A stretch of DNA of 59,200 nucleotides, taken from the NCBI GenBank assembly GCA_028718125.1, contig JAQUMN010000020.1:1-59200 (forward strand). The letters are read 5' to 3'. Below the pieces are notes generated by a model. That model was not told where the DNA came from. It searched no databases and saw nothing but the letters and a program-made list of their open reading frames with translations. Positions within the stretch are counted from its first letter, which is position 1. The number at the start of each line of letters is the position of its first letter. The position numbers were made by a program, and so were the translations under genes. Source of the DNA: Kiritimatiellia bacterium. Its GTDB lineage: Bacteria > Verrucomicrobiota > Kiritimatiellia > JAAZAB01. This document shows positions 50,086 to 59,115 of the stretch, piece by piece.

Positions 50086-53000
50086 ATGAATCCAAGGTTG
50101 TCAATTCTGTCCATGGGCATGGGCTGGGTGTTACTTGCCGGAACGTTTTGCGCGGCCGAGGCGCCTGTGTGCGTCGGCCTGTTTAAGGACTCGCGTTCCG
50201 GGCCGCTGGAGGGTGTGGAAGAGACCCTGAGGCAGGAGGGCATGGAGCCGAAAATCATCGGCCAGAAAGATATCCAGTCGTTAGACGGGGTGAAAGATCT
50301 GGACGTCATCTATTTCCCCGGAGGATGGTACGGCGACGCTTTCCCGACCAAGGATCGGCATCGTGTGATAGCCGATTTTGTGGCGCAGGGCAAAGGCGTG
50401 CTGGCGGAGATGTTCCGAGGGGGGCCGGTCAGGACGGGGACGCGGCCCATGTTTCCGGAAGTGGCCACGACCTGGAACCGGGTGAACGGGAGTTATGTGC
50501 TGGCGAAAGGACACCATCCCGTCTTGAAGGGACTTGCCGCCCCGGCCTGTTTCAAAGGATACGATCACATGGTGTTGAAGCCGGGAAAGGCGGGCGAGGT
50601 ATTCCTGGTGGACGTGGATGGATTGCCGGCCGGGGTCAGCGGGGAAGTGTTCAGTGGGCGCTACATCGCACTGGGAGTCTCGTTGGGCGACAAGGAGCCG
50701 ATGGAAGGCAATCAGCGGGTTCTCTTCTTGAACTGTATCCGCTGGCTGGCCGGTGCGAAACGGCTGGAGGGAGATGCGCTGGAGCGCTCGCGGCAGAAGG
50801 CGGAATTGAGTTTTCTCAGACAGCAGAAGATCACGGACTACACCCTCGACGACCGCGGACCGGACCGCGCGCCCGGCATCATCCCCGGGGTCGTGGATGT
50901 CCTGACGATGCCGCTGGAAGGGGGGGCGTACCGCCTGGAGAATCAGGCGATGTGGCTGCATGGGACCGGCAAGCGCGCCGCGGAAGAGGCGCAGGCTCTG
51001 TTGCTGCGTTGCGCGGAGCAATTGGATCAGGCCGGCCGCGCGGAAATCGCGGCCCGCGTTTCACGAATCAACGAGATGGATCGTGAGTCACTGCGGGGAG
51101 ATGACCCGGAAAAGTACCAATCCGAGTTGACAAAACGGCTGGCGGCCATGCGGGATTGCCAGGCGGGGCTTGACCGGGCCATGAATCTGGCGAACGACCT
51201 CCAGGCAAAAGTGGATACCGCCAAGACACAGGCGCGGCAGGCAGAGAGGGAAACCGATGCCGCCCTCGTGCCCGATCTGCTGAATCAGTGCAAATCCGAG
51301 GTCGTCGCTGCGCGGCGCCGGGCCACGCTCGAACTGGGGCGGATTGGCGACAAGCGGGCGATTCCAGTCCTGATCGAGCGGATTCAGGACGCAGACGAAG
51401 AAGTCAGGCGGAATGCCATTCAGGGGCTAGGCTGGATGCAGGCGGCGCAGGCGGTTCCGGCTCTCTCGAAGGCGGCGCTGAGCGAGGACAAGTGGCTGCG
51501 ACGGCGCGCCGTTCAGGCCCTGGGCCAGATCGGCGATAAGCGGGCCGTCCCCGTGTTGTTGCCCTTGATTCGCCACGCGGACTTCTCCACGGCGGAGAAT
51601 GCGATTCTGGCCCTGGGCTGGCTGGGCGACACCCAGGCCGTGCAACCCCTCCTGGACCTCCTTAAGGAATTGGATGCCGGAAACAACGAAGGAAAAGACC
51701 GCATGTGCAGTGTCATTCGGGCGTTAGGTCATATCGGGGACAAGCGCGCCGTTCCGGTGCTGGAGGAATTTGTCAAGACGGCGGATGACTTCCCCGGAGA
51801 ACGGCGGGGCGGCAAGCGGTTGGCGAACATCTATCTGACGCACCAGGGACTGGGGTTGGAGGGGTACTCCCATTTTGCCTTGGAGGAAATCGCGAAAAAT
51901 GGGCGGCCGAGAGCCGGAATCGAGCAGATGGAATGCCTGGCTCTGAAAGAGTATTTCTACCGGATACACGAGCGGTTCAATTTCTTCGGGGGGCGGCCCT
52001 ATATGGCCTGGGCCCACTGGGCTGGGTCGCCATTTACCAGTAATCCGGATCTATTGCTGGACTATATGTGGAGTGCCGGCGCCACTGGTTTTATCGGTGG
52101 CGGTGGCATCCTGCGGTTCGAGCCGGCGGCATTGAAGACGTTGTTGCGGGACATGGACTCGCGCGGGTTGTGCATGATTTCCGATCTGCCCTACATAGGG
52201 TTGGGCCAGCCACCACCCGACGCACGCACAGGCGGAGACTCCCGCGCCAAGCCGCTTCGAGAGTTGCCGAATTATATCGGCCTGGTTCATAAAGCCGGCT
52301 ATGAGCGGGATATCTTCTTTTGCGAGGACTTGCCGGCCCTGGCCGGCTTCTGGTCGGAAGAGACCTATCCCCAATTCGCGATGGACGGTCCGTATTTTGA
52401 GGCGTTGCTGCGGGATAAATACGGCCCGGACTTCCGGCGGAAATTAGGGCTGACGGGCAACGAGCCCATTGTCGTTCCCGTGCGTAACAAGCGCTTCGAA
52501 CACCCCCGGTTATGGGCCGAATACCTGGACGCCGCCGGCCAAATGGTAATTGATGATTTCCGCGAGGAACAGGAGTGGCTGCATGGCCTGAGGAAAGGGT
52601 TTGCATACACGTTCAACGTCTCGGCGCCGGGCGGCTATTCGGCGTACATCGGCGTTTGCCCGCGGGCGGGCGCCGTCATGGATGCGCACGGCCCGGAGTC
52701 GTATGCCTCGTGTGGCAAGGACAACGCCTTCATGATGGACTTGGCGCGGGATGGGGAGACGCGCCCCGTGTTGTGCGAGTTCTACAATTGGTACACTCCG
52801 TCGCTGGCGCACGCGGAACGCGGGTTCGCAACGCACCTGGTCCATGGCGAATCGTTTTTCAATTTCACGATCGGTCATATATTCAAGCAGGCCCCGCGCG
52901 AAGCCCTGTGGACTTGGGAGAAAGGACGCTGGGACAAGGCCAGGCAAACATTTCGCAAGGCGCGTGAACTGAGTGAATATCTGGCGCCTGCGCGCTCAGC

Positions 53001-54114
53001 AGCCAATGTGGCCTTGATCTACAGCGACCGCACCAGCGCGATCCTCTATGATGGAGGCGTCGTGGGCGCACCGGAGCGCCGGTATTACCAGCATCAGTCG
53101 GCGTTATGGGACGCGTTGGACCAGTCGCATATTCCGTTGGACACCATCTGGGCGGAGACGCTGACTGCCGAAAAACTGGCGCGGTACAAGGCGCTGATTC
53201 TGTCGGACGCCAAGAGTCTGGACCCGCGCGAAATCGCCCTGCTCCGGCAGTGGGTCAAGGACGGCGGCGTTCTGCTCGCCTCCGGTGCCACGACCCTGTT
53301 CAACCAGTGGGGCGAAGCGGAAAAGAACTATCAATTGGCCGATGTCTTCGGCGTCGCCTATGAGGGCGCGGCGGCGGAAAAAAATCCCGCAAAGAGCGAT
53401 AGTTACTGTTTTGTAAACAGTTCCATGAGTTGCGTGAAAATCGTCGATGAAGGGCTCGTTCCGACGAATTTTGTGCGGTATGTGCGTCGGGAAATCAAGC
53501 CGGAGAAATCCATCGAGATGTTCACGATCCGGAATGTGCCGTTTGAAGTCCCCGGGGTCAAACACGGCATGGCGTGCGAATACGATAGGACGCTCGGATA
53601 TGACCGGGTGATGCCCGATACGGCCAAGGTGTGGGCGACATGGGCCAACGGCGATCCGGCGCTCACGGTCAATGACTATGGGCAGGGGCGGTGTATTTTC
53701 CTGACGGCGGCCTATCCGGCACTGAGCCATACGACCTCGGACTGGGAGATGTTTCCCAATAGCAGGATATTCTGGCCGGGAATGCGTGAACTGCTGGCCG
53801 GCCTAGTGCTGGGCGGTATGAAGGCGGCAGGATCCAGTCTGCCGGTGGAAGCGGCGGGACTGCCCGGACAGGTGGAGGTGACGGTCAAGAGCCAGCCGGA
53901 ACAGCGGCGCTGGCTGATTCACCTGTTGAACTTCGATCCGAAGCTGGAGAAGGTGAGTAGCGGCACGATGACGGTCCGACCGCCGGCCATGGAGAAACTG
54001 AAAGTCACGTATCCGGACAACGGCCAGGACGTCCCCTTCAAGCAGGAGGGCCAGGTCGTGACGTTCGAGACCCGCGCGTTCGGTGTCCACGACATGGTCG
54101 TGGTCCAGTATTGA
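50086..54114 (+). CDS. Secreted ThuA-like / HEAT-repeat / GH42-like glycosidase fusion
   Basis: 1342 residues with signal peptide (LSILSMGMGWVLLAGTFCAAEA) and AAGGAGG before the start. Domain order: a glutamine-amidotransferase/ThuA-like flavodoxin-type domain (about 27-225: CVGLFKDSRSGPLEGVEETL, DVIYFPGGWYGDAF, FVAQGKGVLAEMFRGG, HPVLKGLA); a coiled coil (about 290-400); four or five HEAT/PBS repeats (about 405-590: ATLELGRIGDKRAIPVLIERI, NAIQGLGWMQAAQAVPAL, QALGQIGDKRAVPVLLPLI); a TIM-barrel glycosidase-like region (about 630-950: YMAWAHWAGSPFTSNPDLLL, GPESYASCGK, RPVLCEFYNW with candidate Glu); and a beta-galactosidase trimerisation-like amidotransferase fold (about 965-1200), plus a C-terminal beta domain. 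This combination is unusual. Substrate unknown. Confidence 0.75.
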   Translation: MNPRLSILSMGMGWVLLAGTFCAAEAPVCVGLFKDSRSGPLEGVEETLRQEGMEPKIIGQKDIQSLDGVKDLDVIYFPGGWYGDAFPTKDRHRVIADFVAQGKGVLAEMFRGGPVRTGTRPMFPEVATTWNRVNGSYVLAKGHHPVLKGLAAPACFKGYDHMVLKPGKAGEVFLVDVDGLPAGVSGEVFSGRYIALGVSLGDKEPMEGNQRVLFLNCIRWLAGAKRLEGDALERSRQKAELSFLRQQKITDYTLDDRGPDRAPGIIPGVVDVLTMPLEGGAYRLENQAMWLHGTGKRAAEEAQALLLRCAEQLDQAGRAEIAARVSRINEMDRESLRGDDPEKYQSELTKRLAAMRDCQAGLDRAMNLANDLQAKVDTAKTQARQAERETDAALVPDLLNQCKSEVVAARRRATLELGRIGDKRAIPVLIERIQDADEEVRRNAIQGLGWMQAAQAVPALSKAALSEDKWLRRRAVQALGQIGDKRAVPVLLPLIRHADFSTAENAILALGWLGDTQAVQPLLDLLKELDAGNNEGKDRMCSVIRALGHIGDKRAVPVLEEFVKTADDFPGERRGGKRLANIYLTHQGLGLEGYSHFALEEIAKNGRPRAGIEQMECLALKEYFYRIHERFNFFGGRPYMAWAHWAGSPFTSNPDLLLDYMWSAGATGFIGGGGILRFEPAALKTLLRDMDSRGLCMISDLPYIGLGQPPPDARTGGDSRAKPLRELPNYIGLVHKAGYERDIFFCEDLPALAGFWSEETYPQFAMDGPYFEALLRDKYGPDFRRKLGLTGNEPIVVPVRNKRFEHPRLWAEYLDAAGQMVIDDFREEQEWLHGLRKGFAYTFNVSAPGGYSAYIGVCPRAGAVMDAHGPESYASCGKDNAFMMDLARDGETRPVLCEFYNWYTPSLAHAERGFATHLVHGESFFNFTIGHIFKQAPREALWTWEKGRWDKARQTFRKARELSEYLAPARSAANVALIYSDRTSAILYDGGVVGAPERRYYQHQSALWDALDQSHIPLDTIWAETLTAEKLARYKALILSDAKSLDPREIALLRQWVKDGGVLLASGATTLFNQWGEAEKNYQLADVFGVAYEGAAAEKNPAKSDSYCFVNSSMSCVKIVDEGLVPTNFVRYVRREIKPEKSIEMFTIRNVPFEVPGVKHGMACEYDRTLGYDRVMPDTAKVWATWANGDPALTVNDYGQGRCIFLTAAYPALSHTTSDWEMFPNSRIFWPGMRELLAGLVLGGMKAAGSSLPVEAAGLPGQVEVTVKSQPEQRRWLIHLLNFDPKLEKVSSGTMTVRPPAMEKLKVTYPDNGQDVPFKQEGQVVTFETRAFGVHDMVVVQY

Positions 54115-54166
54115 CGCTGGATAAGGAAAAAAACCGCTAACAAGAAGACGCTCAAGGAGCCACAAG

Positions 54167-55321
54167 ATGAAAACAACGGCGGTCATTATCGGCGTGCTCG
54201 CGCTACACCTCACGGCGCTCGGCTCTCCCTTCGCGGAAGCGCCGATTTACCAGGCAAAACTGACCTGTCGTCCCATGGCCGTCGCTTTCGGCGACCTGAA
54301 CGGCGACGGAAAGAACGACATGTTGATCACTGTTTACGGCGAAACGTCGTACAAGGAAGGCAAACTCCTGATCTACTTTAACAGCGACACCGGATTTCCC
54401 GAAAAACCGGACCGCAGTATTGATCTGCCCGGTTGTTTCCGGACGGCTCTGGGCGATTTCGACGGGGACGGGAAAACCGATATTGCCGTGACTGAAGGCC
54501 GAAGTGTTTGCCTCCTGCTAAACAAAAACGGCTTCGACCCCGCCAAGAGCGAGAAATATACCAACGGCGACCAATCCAACGGCTTTATCGAAGTCTGCAA
54601 AATCAACGACAGAGGCGTATTCGACATTCTGACAGGGCCGGTTTGGCGAAAATTCTTTACGACGAAGAACGAAGCCGAATTTTCCGTGGAAAATGGATAT
54701 CTTCGGGGACCGAAGGAAAACGATACCTGGACCACCTGCGCCATTGATCTCGACTCGGACGGCGCGATGGATATTGTCGGCAGTGGCCGCGCGGACAACA
54801 CCCTCCGCGTCTATTATGGACCATTGCTCACCAGATATGTCAACCCAAAGGAACTGAGCGAGTTTTTGGAGCTGAAAGTCCCCGGCCCAATGAGCGAGTT
54901 CGCGGTCAGCGATCTGAACGGCGACAACCTCTACGATCTGGTCGCTGCCGACGCCAAGAACCGGAAAACCTATGTTTACTTTCAGGACCAGCCGGTCGGG
55001 TTCGATCCCGACGCCAAACCATCGCTGACCCTGAACGGCGGCGGCGGGGCTTACGTCGAAGACGTGAACGGCGACCAGCTCGCGGACCTGATCGTCGTGG
55101 ACAGGAACCAGGATGCCGTCGAAATCTTCCTGCAGAAAAAAGGCGCGCCGCTTCCGGAGGATGTCAATAAGGCCGACCAAGTCATCAAAGCCCGAGGCGT
55201 TGATTTCCTCGCTTTTGCAGACGTCAATAACGACGGGGCGAAAGACATGGCCCTCAAGACCGCATCCGGGACGATCCAGATTTATCCGGGCGTGAAACAG
55301 ACAAAGAGCGAGAAGAGATAG
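54167..55321 (+). CDS. Secreted FG-GAP/VCBS repeat protein
   Basis: 384 residues with a signal peptide (TAVIIGVLALHLTALGSPFAEA) and AAGGAG upstream. Six or seven FG-GAP/VCBS blades with Ca-binding loops DLNGDGKND, DFDGDGKTD, DLDSDGAMD, DLNGDNLYD, DVNGDQLAD and DVNNDGAKD, forming an integrin-alpha-like beta-propeller. No catalytic motif. It lies between two large secreted glycosidases in the same direction and is probably a carbohydrate- or surface-binding accessory protein of the same operon. Confidence 0.85.
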   Translation: MKTTAVIIGVLALHLTALGSPFAEAPIYQAKLTCRPMAVAFGDLNGDGKNDMLITVYGETSYKEGKLLIYFNSDTGFPEKPDRSIDLPGCFRTALGDFDGDGKTDIAVTEGRSVCLLLNKNGFDPAKSEKYTNGDQSNGFIEVCKINDRGVFDILTGPVWRKFFTTKNEAEFSVENGYLRGPKENDTWTTCAIDLDSDGAMDIVGSGRADNTLRVYYGPLLTRYVNPKELSEFLELKVPGPMSEFAVSDLNGDNLYDLVAADAKNRKTYVYFQDQPVGFDPDAKPSLTLNGGGGAYVEDVNGDQLADLIVVDRNQDAVEIFLQKKGAPLPEDVNKADQVIKARGVDFLAFADVNNDGAKDMALKTASGTIQIYPGVKQTKSEKR

Positions 55322-55387
55322 AATAGTGGCACGATAGCGCGCGTACATTACCCAAACGACAACCTCGGAGTTATAGGAGGCATGAGA

Positions 55388-57676
55388 ATGACGGGAACAA
55401 AGGGCGATTTAGGACGTCGGGTGGGTCTTTTGGCCGGCTTCCATAATTCAAAGGCCATAAGGCTGGGCTTGTGGGCCGTGGTTGCGCTGGGAATGATGAC
55501 GCCGCCTCTCTTCGCCGGTGGCGCCGAAAAAGTCCGGGAACGCCTCAAAACCGATCCGTTCATGGTTCCGTTCTATACCGGGAAAATCCTGCCAGCGCCC
55601 CAAAAAGTCACCTACACTGACACCTTTGTCCCGCTGGAGAAGACCGGGATCATTCTGGGAAAGGGTTTGGCGGAAAACGATCCGCGGATAAAGCTTCTGC
55701 TTAATCGAATCTCCCAATATGGCGGCGCGTATGAGTTCGCGCCGGGCGTCGGCCCGGAACGGGGAACCTTTATCGCCATCGGCGACACGGCCTTGGGGAA
55801 AGCCTTGGACGTCCCCGACAAACCGCAAGGGTACGTCGTCAAATGTTATCGCGAAAACGGCAGGAACCTGGTCGTCGTCAACGCTCATGACCGCTTGGGA
55901 TTAACCTGGGCGATGAACTCGCTGATTCAGATGATCACGCTTCAAGGCGACGCGACCGTTTTGAACGCGTTTGACGCCGGCGATTGGCCGTTTGTCGAAA
56001 ACCGCGGGGTGATCGGCCCCGGCACCTACGCGCCCTACGGGGAAGGCTCCAAGATTTATCCGACTCTGACGAAACTGAACCGCTTCATGTTCACAATCAG
56101 CATGATGGTCCCGCGTCGCGCGGCACCGCCGGATTGGATGAATTGGCGAAAACCCCGCCCGGAAGCGGTGCTCCGCGACATCGCGATGATCGGCGACAAC
56201 TTTCGCGGGCTGGATATCGAGTGGAGCGCCTGGCTCACGCCTATGGCCATGCGTGTCGGCCACGACACTGCCGAGACGGCCCTTAATTGCGGGAGCGACG
56301 TGGATTTCGACATCATCTGGAAAATGTGCGAACCGGTGCTGAAAGCCGGCGGCGGTATCTGTTACGGCCCGGACGATTTTCGCTATCCGATCCATCCCGA
56401 AGACGCCAAACGTTTCGGCTCCGCCCGCGAGGCTGACATATTCTTTGTCAATCGCTTTTATAACAAAGTTAAGGGCGCGTATCCGCGCGCCATCGTGTCG
56501 CAGATCGGCCCGTTCTATTGGGGGCCGACGGGCCAGAATCCCTGGTCTGACGAATCGTCAACTGAATACCTGAAGGCGCAGGGCGAGCGGACGCCGAAAG
56601 ATATCGAGATATTCTGGACCGGTCCCGGAGTCAAAAGCGGGTCGTTCTCCGCGGCGGACGTCAAAAAATACGCGGACCTCATTAAACGAAAGCCGTCCTT
56701 CTCTCAGAACGCCTCCGATTGTGTCCATAATTTCTACTATCTCTATCCTACCGATCGCATCCGTTGGTGGTTGGGCAAAGGCCGCGACAAGGAGGTCTAT
56801 CTGGAATTGGGCGGTGCTTCGCTCAATTCGATGGGGCTTTACGCGGACACGCTGTGGGCCGCCATGCTATGGAACCCCGACGGGTACGACGACGCGGAAG
56901 CGGCTTACCAGGCGACATGCAAACTCGTGGGGCCGGAGAATTACCCGGCGCTGAAAAAACTGGTGGACGAGATCGCCTGGTTCGACCAGTTCAGCGACCT
57001 GACGCAAACGCCATTCGCCGCGGGTAAATTGGCGGAAATTGAAATTCATCTGGCCGAAGCGGAAAAGCTTTCCGACGCCTGCGAAAACAACACCACCCAT
57101 CCCGCCGCGGCAAAACGTTGGGCGTCGTTGTCGTGGCCATTGCGTCTAACCCGCAATTTTCGCGATGCGCTGAAGAAGAACCCGGAACTGCGCCAGTTCG
57201 CCTTCCGGGGCGCCGAGTCGGAAAAACTGGCCAAGACCGAAGCAAATTTCGATCCCGCGACCGATCAGTTGTTCACGCCCTATCAATGTGCCGGCGGGTT
57301 CTCTGCCAGAAAGATTTTCGGCCGCCCCGCCACGTGGATCAGGGGGACCCAAAGCGCCCGTTCCGCCATAAAACTGGCCTTCACGCTGGAGCATTACCCC
57401 CCGGAAAACGCCTGCGTCCTGCTGCTCAATGGTCGTTACGGCGCCAAGGGCGGGCCTCCCCCCGAGATCGAGATCACCTTGAACGGCGAGCGCGTTTTCA
57501 AGGGCCCGGCGCCGTTCAGCGAAAACGCGTGGACGCTTCGCGAGTTTGCGATTCTCCTGCCGGCGATGAAACGCGGTAACGCCTTGACTATCAGAAACCT
57601 GGAAGACAGCGGGGCCGACACGCCGTATGTCGCGCTCAGTTACGCGATGTTAAGAAAAATAAACGCTGACAATTGA
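55388..57676 (+). CDS. Secreted GH84-like beta-N-acetylhexosaminidase
   Basis: About 762 residues. AGGAGG at 55375-55380 fits ATG 55388 better than ATG 55382. A signal helix (IRLGLWAVVALGMMTPPLFAG) follows a long n-region. The GH20b-type domain (about 55-190: YVVKCYRENGRNLVVVNAHDRLGLTWAMNSL split) precedes a TIM barrel. The barrel holds the paired Asp329-Asp330 in CYGPDDFRYP, the signature of GH84 O-GlcNAcase/hyaluronidase-like enzymes, and DIEIFWTGPGVKSG, where GH84 has its WTG motif. A helical domain and a C-terminal jelly-roll follow. Last intact gene of the LacI-controlled set. GH84 is supported by motifs, exact substrate is not. Confidence 0.8.
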   Translation: MTGTKGDLGRRVGLLAGFHNSKAIRLGLWAVVALGMMTPPLFAGGAEKVRERLKTDPFMVPFYTGKILPAPQKVTYTDTFVPLEKTGIILGKGLAENDPRIKLLLNRISQYGGAYEFAPGVGPERGTFIAIGDTALGKALDVPDKPQGYVVKCYRENGRNLVVVNAHDRLGLTWAMNSLIQMITLQGDATVLNAFDAGDWPFVENRGVIGPGTYAPYGEGSKIYPTLTKLNRFMFTISMMVPRRAAPPDWMNWRKPRPEAVLRDIAMIGDNFRGLDIEWSAWLTPMAMRVGHDTAETALNCGSDVDFDIIWKMCEPVLKAGGGICYGPDDFRYPIHPEDAKRFGSAREADIFFVNRFYNKVKGAYPRAIVSQIGPFYWGPTGQNPWSDESSTEYLKAQGERTPKDIEIFWTGPGVKSGSFSAADVKKYADLIKRKPSFSQNASDCVHNFYYLYPTDRIRWWLGKGRDKEVYLELGGASLNSMGLYADTLWAAMLWNPDGYDDAEAAYQATCKLVGPENYPALKKLVDEIAWFDQFSDLTQTPFAAGKLAEIEIHLAEAEKLSDACENNTTHPAAAKRWASLSWPLRLTRNFRDALKKNPELRQFAFRGAESEKLAKTEANFDPATDQLFTPYQCAGGFSARKIFGRPATWIRGTQSARSAIKLAFTLEHYPPENACVLLLNGRYGAKGGPPPEIEITLNGERVFKGPAPFSENAWTLREFAILLPAMKRGNALTIRNLEDSGADTPYVALSYAMLRKINADN

Positions 57677-57879
57677 GACTGCGCGAAGCCGCAACCCGAG
57701 ATAGCGTGCTTGTCTCTCGTGGTCTCTCCGGACGAAACAGGAAAAAAAGAAGAAATTAATAACGAGAAATATTACAGGTAATATGCGTGGTGTCCAAGAT
57801 AATTAACCGCGGGTGAACACCGTGCCAGTAAACTCGAAAACAAAGATGAAATGAACCAGCCCTAATTAGAGGAGACGAC

Positions 57880-58290
57880 ATGAAGGTATTGAATACGAGT
57901 GGGGTTGCGTGGAGATATCGCGCGGCGTGGCGGAGGCTGCTGCCGGCCTTGCTGTTATGCGGGGCCTTGGTCGCGGCGGCGGCGGAAAAGCAGGCTGCCC
58001 CAACGGTGCGCACCGCGACGTTCGTCGTGGCCGCCGCCGATTCCCCGGCGCAGTCCAGGGCGCAGGCCGATTACGTCTGCCCGGGCCGGGACGACCACCT
58101 TGTGATCAACACGGCCCTCGATGCGCTGCCGACGGCCGGCGGGCAGCGTGCAAACAATCATGTAGGAGGAGTGCTTTCCACCGCGACCGGTATGATCCGC
58201 CGCCGCGCATCTGCCTGCAACGCTATGGCACTGCGGGGTAAAGCGTCATCCTTCTTCGCCAAAAAGCCCTGTAGCTTACCACAAGGATGA
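57880..58290 (+). pseudogene. Truncated secreted right-handed beta-helix protein
   Basis: The first 90 residues give a signal peptide (LPALLLCGALVAAAAEK) and the characteristic start of beta-helix/pectate-lyase-like secreted proteins: TFVVAAADSPAQSRAQADYV, CPGRDDHLVINTALDALPTAGG. The expected continuation into beta-helix coils is lost at about 58142. The frame then runs through unrelated sequence to a stop at 58290. The break lies about 240 bp before the ABC-ATPase gene, at the right edge of the 48.6-58.4 kb segment. A short secreted protein is possible but unlikely. Confidence 0.65.
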
Positions 58291-58376
58291 TCCTATGTCG
58301 TTCCATTGGAGCGCAAGATGGCGTCCTTGGCTTCGCAGGGTTCCGCAAAAATGCCCCGCCGCTTGCCGCGAGGTCT

Positions 58377-59099
58377 TCACTGCACCGATCCCACGCGGAT
58401 ATCGAGGTCGGCGCGAAGCTGAATCCGGTCCACTTTCCCGTCCTTGATCCAGAGGATGCGGTCGGAGGCGGCCAGCATTTTATGGTCGTGGGTGGCGGTC
58501 ACGCACGTCACGCCCTGGGTTTTCACGAGTTCACTCAAGAGCCCGATGATTTCTTCGCCGGTGGCCGTGTCCAGGTTGGCAGTGGGCTCGTCGGCGAGAA
58601 TAATGGCCGGGTGGTTGGCCAGGGCGCGCGCAATTGCCACGCGTTGTTGCTGGCCGCCGGAGAGTTCGTCCGGGCGGTGGGTCAGGCGCTCCGCCAGGCC
58701 CACATGGTTCAGGACTTCGCGGGCGCGCGCCACGGCGTCAGCATAAGATGCACCGCTAAAGAGCAGCGGCAAGGCCACGTTATCCAGGGCCGTATAGGCG
58801 TGGATCAAGTTATAAGACTGGAACACGTAGCCGATATGGTTGCCGCGGAAATAAGCCAGTTGGCGGCGGCTGAGCTTCATCAGGTCAATGGCGGCGACCG
58901 TGATTTCGCCCGAAGTCGGTCGATCCAGCGCGCCGATCATATTGAAGAGCGTACTTTTGCCCGAACCGGAGGGGCCCATGACGGAGAGATATTCGCCTTC
59001 AAAAATATCCAGGCTCACGTCGCTGAGGGCGTGAACGGTCGTGTGGCCCAGATTGAACACCTTGTTCAATTTGCGGATTTTAAACAGCACGTTGGCCAT
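58377..59099 (-). CDS. ABC transporter ATP-binding protein, LolD/MacB type
   Basis: 240 residues. Walker A GPSGSGKST (42-50), Q-loop YVFQSYNL, signature LSGGQQQRVAIARAL (146-160), Walker B IILADEPTANLD (166-177, catalytic Glu171) and the switch His in TATHDHKML. The LolD/MacB/FtsE subgroup is shown by the N-terminus (FNLGHTTVHALSDVSL) and by the following FtsX-like permease gene. It powers lipoprotein release or efflux by a membrane complex with that permease. Its 3' 260 bp recur as a truncated copy at 48.6 kb. Confidence 0.92.
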   Translation of the reverse strand: MANVLFKIRKLNKVFNLGHTTVHALSDVSLDIFEGEYLSVMGPSGSGKSTLFNMIGALDRPTSGEITVAAIDLMKLSRRQLAYFRGNHIGYVFQSYNLIHAYTALDNVALPLLFSGASYADAVARAREVLNHVGLAERLTHRPDELSGGQQQRVAIARALANHPAIILADEPTANLDTATGEEIIGLLSELVKTQGVTCVTATHDHKMLAASDRILWIKDGKVDRIQLRADLDIRVGSVQ

Positions 59100-59115
59100 G
59101 TTGGCGCTCCGCTCC

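Noticed and set aside
58377..59099. Composite transposon made by the two ABC-ATPase copies
   Set aside because: No transposase or integrase is encoded between or beside the copies and there are no terminal inverted repeats. Recombination or segmental duplication is the simpler reading.
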